Shown piece by piece: positions 61,936 through 64,000 of a stretch of 64,000 nucleotides of DNA. The DNA comes from Cinclus cinclus (lineage: Eukaryota > Chordata > Aves > Passeriformes > Cinclidae): NCBI RefSeq assembly GCF_963662255.1, contig NC_085046.1, forward strand, positions 135,265,392 through 135,329,391, read 5' to 3'. Both the position numbers and the translations under genes were made by a program. Numbering within the stretch: position 1 is the first letter of the stretch; every line of letters starts with the position of its first letter. The notes beneath the pieces were generated by a model. That model made no database searches. It was given only the letters and a program-made list of their open reading frames with translations, and was not told the DNA's origin.

Positions 61936-64000
61936 GCTGAAGTGACTCCATAAATATGATTTTTAGCAAAGTGTTAATCCAAATAAGCTCTCTGATATTT
62001 GGTGATGTACAAGTATACCACTCAATTTTTAAATTTTTTTTTATTTTCTATTGTGGAATACTAGAAAAAACCCCACTGTATTAGAAATAACTGGTACTGG
62101 ATGTAAGACATGTAAACCAGTTGATTAACTGAGAGCCTTTTAACAATTATCTAATCATCTTTGTTTAGACTGTCATAGAAAATATATATTTTCTATTAAA
62201 AAATATTTTTTGCATTTGGCCCTATATTTTAAAAATATAATTGTTATATGGCTGGATGCTACGGATGACTATTAAATACTTATATGCTTAAATTAATTAT
62301 AATATATTATTATATTAAACACTTATGCTCTTCAATATTGACATAACTCCCTGTGTATAAAAATTGATCATTGATAAACTGTTCATCAATCTAGTTAAAA
62401 GATGTGTTTTTCTAAGTGATAAGAGCACTAGCTTGGAACACATGCTCTAAGAAAAAGCACTTTTTAATTTTTTTTATTTTTAAATTTTTTTATTCTGTGT
62501 TTTAGTCTCATTCAAGTATCTGGGAAGTAATGTACTTTTCCTTTTGGTTCTATCCATTGTCTGTGATTGTTACAAATTGCAACTGAAACACTGAATATTC
62601 ACAATAAACTTATACAATTATCAGAAGTGACAGATAAATGAACTGTCAGATTTAATTTTCAAAGTTATTTGCAATATACATCTTGTCTTATTCACCTGAA
62701 TTCAGCCACTTGCCAAGACTAAAGAACTCTTTGAAAATTTATCTTCTGATATAGGGTCCTTCTATGGATGCTTTACATGAATGACGTTATTTTTTTTTTT
62801 CATGGATACCTTTAAACATCTTTTTTATTGATGCTTTGACTTAGAGTTTTACTTAGGGTTTGCATGTTGCCCTAAGAATGGACTTGCTTCCATTTATTCC
62901 TAGCCTTTAAGCTATAGCCTTCTGCTTCTTGGGCAGATGATATAGTACCCTCTTTATCTTGGCCTTTTTTTCTCGTGTTTACTCCTTTATTCCTGTTTCT
63001 TTCTCAGCGGAGGCAGAAAATGGTTTCACCAGCCAACCTTTTTCTTAAATTCTCTGTTGCTCCTTAACATTTCTATTTGTCCTGTAGTTCTGTCACCAGG
63101 GTGATCAGATCATCCACTTGGTCACAACTCCCAGAGCTGTTCTCACTCCTGCTATCCATTACTACTTAAAGGCTACATCCCACAGAGACCTGGATGGATG
63201 TGTATTTTGGTGTGAGCTTTGTCTGGATCACCATCTATTCTGGCGAGTGCAGAGGGCATAACTTTCTGCTGAGTGGATATCATAGATAAGGTCCCAAGAG
63301 CATGATGGTCACCAGGTCTCATGGCCAGGCATGGCAGGGGTGCAGGGAGATGGAGGCTTGCCCTGCTGTAGCATCTCTGAGACAGGACTTAGGGGTCCCA
63401 TGGTGCTGAAATTGGGTCCTGGGCAGAGTGGGAAGGATATCTCAGAAAGGCAGCACCAATAAGTTTCATTGGTTCAAGGACCCTGGAACACCATAACTCC
63501 TCTTTAGTTCTAACTATGGATCTTTTCTTAATACCTTTTGCTGTCTGAACATTGTGTTTGCTCAAAGTTATTCCACTTAATGATTATCCACTCCTCCAGG
63601 GAGTTTGTACGAGCTGACAGTTAGGATATTCACCATAATATACCATCTCACTTGACACGTTTAGGGAAAGGTAACTGGATATAATCTGAGACATGCATGG
63701 GAGAAACAAAGCAAGTTCAATAATGAACAACTTCTTGCAAACTTTAGAATATCCAGATGTAATATAACTTGGCATGGCTTTGACTAGACTTATTAGTCAG
63801 TATTACAATATATTTCAGGGAGAAGAATGCAGAAGCAGAGAAGGAAGAAGAAAAAGAGAGAGTAGACAACCACTACTCTAGGAACCAGTGTGGTCTCAGA
63901 AGTTTTCAAATCCAAGGCAGTGGAAGGCATCATGCTGCACACATCTTTGCTGACCTTTTATCAGTTCCAGCCCCCTCCTAGGCTGGCCTACGCTTATTGC
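61936..64000. other. AT-rich DNA, then an unassigned GC-richer segment
   Basis: 61936-62930 is very AT-rich with no feature recognised. 63000-63480 is moderately GC-richer ('ctcagcggaggcagaaaatgg', 'ggcatggcaggggtgcaggg') and may be a decayed ERV or other repeat, but I could not match it. 63580-63775 carries a short minus-strand frame without motifs. The window ends in ordinary sequence. Confidence 0.5.

Noticed and set aside
1..64000. CRISPR array, prophage, operon or mitochondrial insert
   Set aside because: No regularly spaced direct repeats with unique spacers, no long bacterial-type frames or ribosome sites, and no mitochondrial wording noticed.

Overview
The window reads as intergenic or intronic DNA from a bird, most likely a songbird. 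The evidence is the repeat content: nine recognisable fragments of the CR1 LINE, the dominant retrotransposon of birds, on both strands. There are also several LTR fragments that resemble avian endogenous-retrovirus (ERVL/ERVK-type) LTRs, in an otherwise AT-rich sequence. I found no protein-coding gene I can defend, no tRNA, rRNA or CRISPR array, and nothing bacterial or phage-like. The short open frames are chance frames, poly-tract frames or decayed CR1 ORF2.

Layout. Positions 1-13.7 kb are AT-rich single-copy-looking DNA with one CR1 3' end (about 1152-1402), microsatellites, a GC-rich segment (10.8-11.1 kb) and a 23-bp palindrome (12.44 kb). From 13.7 to 31.2 kb there are an old CR1 ORF2 remnant, a decayed LTR end (20.1-20.4 kb), a CR1 3' end (23.1-23.5 kb) and a second GC-rich segment related to the first (27.1-27.4 kb). 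From 31.2 to 33.3 kb two minus-strand CR1 copies lie close together; the longer one keeps reverse-transcriptase motifs with a damaged catalytic box.

The richest part is 38.45-42.62 kb. A plus-strand CR1 is split by a solo-type LTR, and that LTR is itself split by two further insertions: a 677-bp element flanked by GGACTG, and a 1.6-kb GC-rich minus-strand LTR with a long C-tract. Each junction can be read at base level, which gives an order of insertion. From 43.5 to 46.8 kb there is another GC-rich LTR-like block with a perfect hairpin next to a polyadenylation signal, then two minus-strand CR1 pieces (3' UTR and endonuclease/RT linker). From 46.8 to 56.2 kb the DNA is AT-rich again, with a 14-bp perfect inverted repeat at 49.4 kb, an (AT)n tract at 54.1 kb and a possible short coding exon at 49.0 kb. 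A minus-strand LTR lies at 56.2-57.0 kb and a plus-strand CR1 lacking its 3' end at 61.2-61.9 kb.

No genes work together here. The sequence records layered retroelement insertion in a gene-poor region. I did not find a new biological system. The items most worth a second look are the nested insertion, its unidentified inner element, and several perfect hairpins outside recognised repeats. Family assignments come from memory of avian repeat consensus sequences; no database search was possible, so element ends are accurate to about 10-30 bp unless a junction is described.
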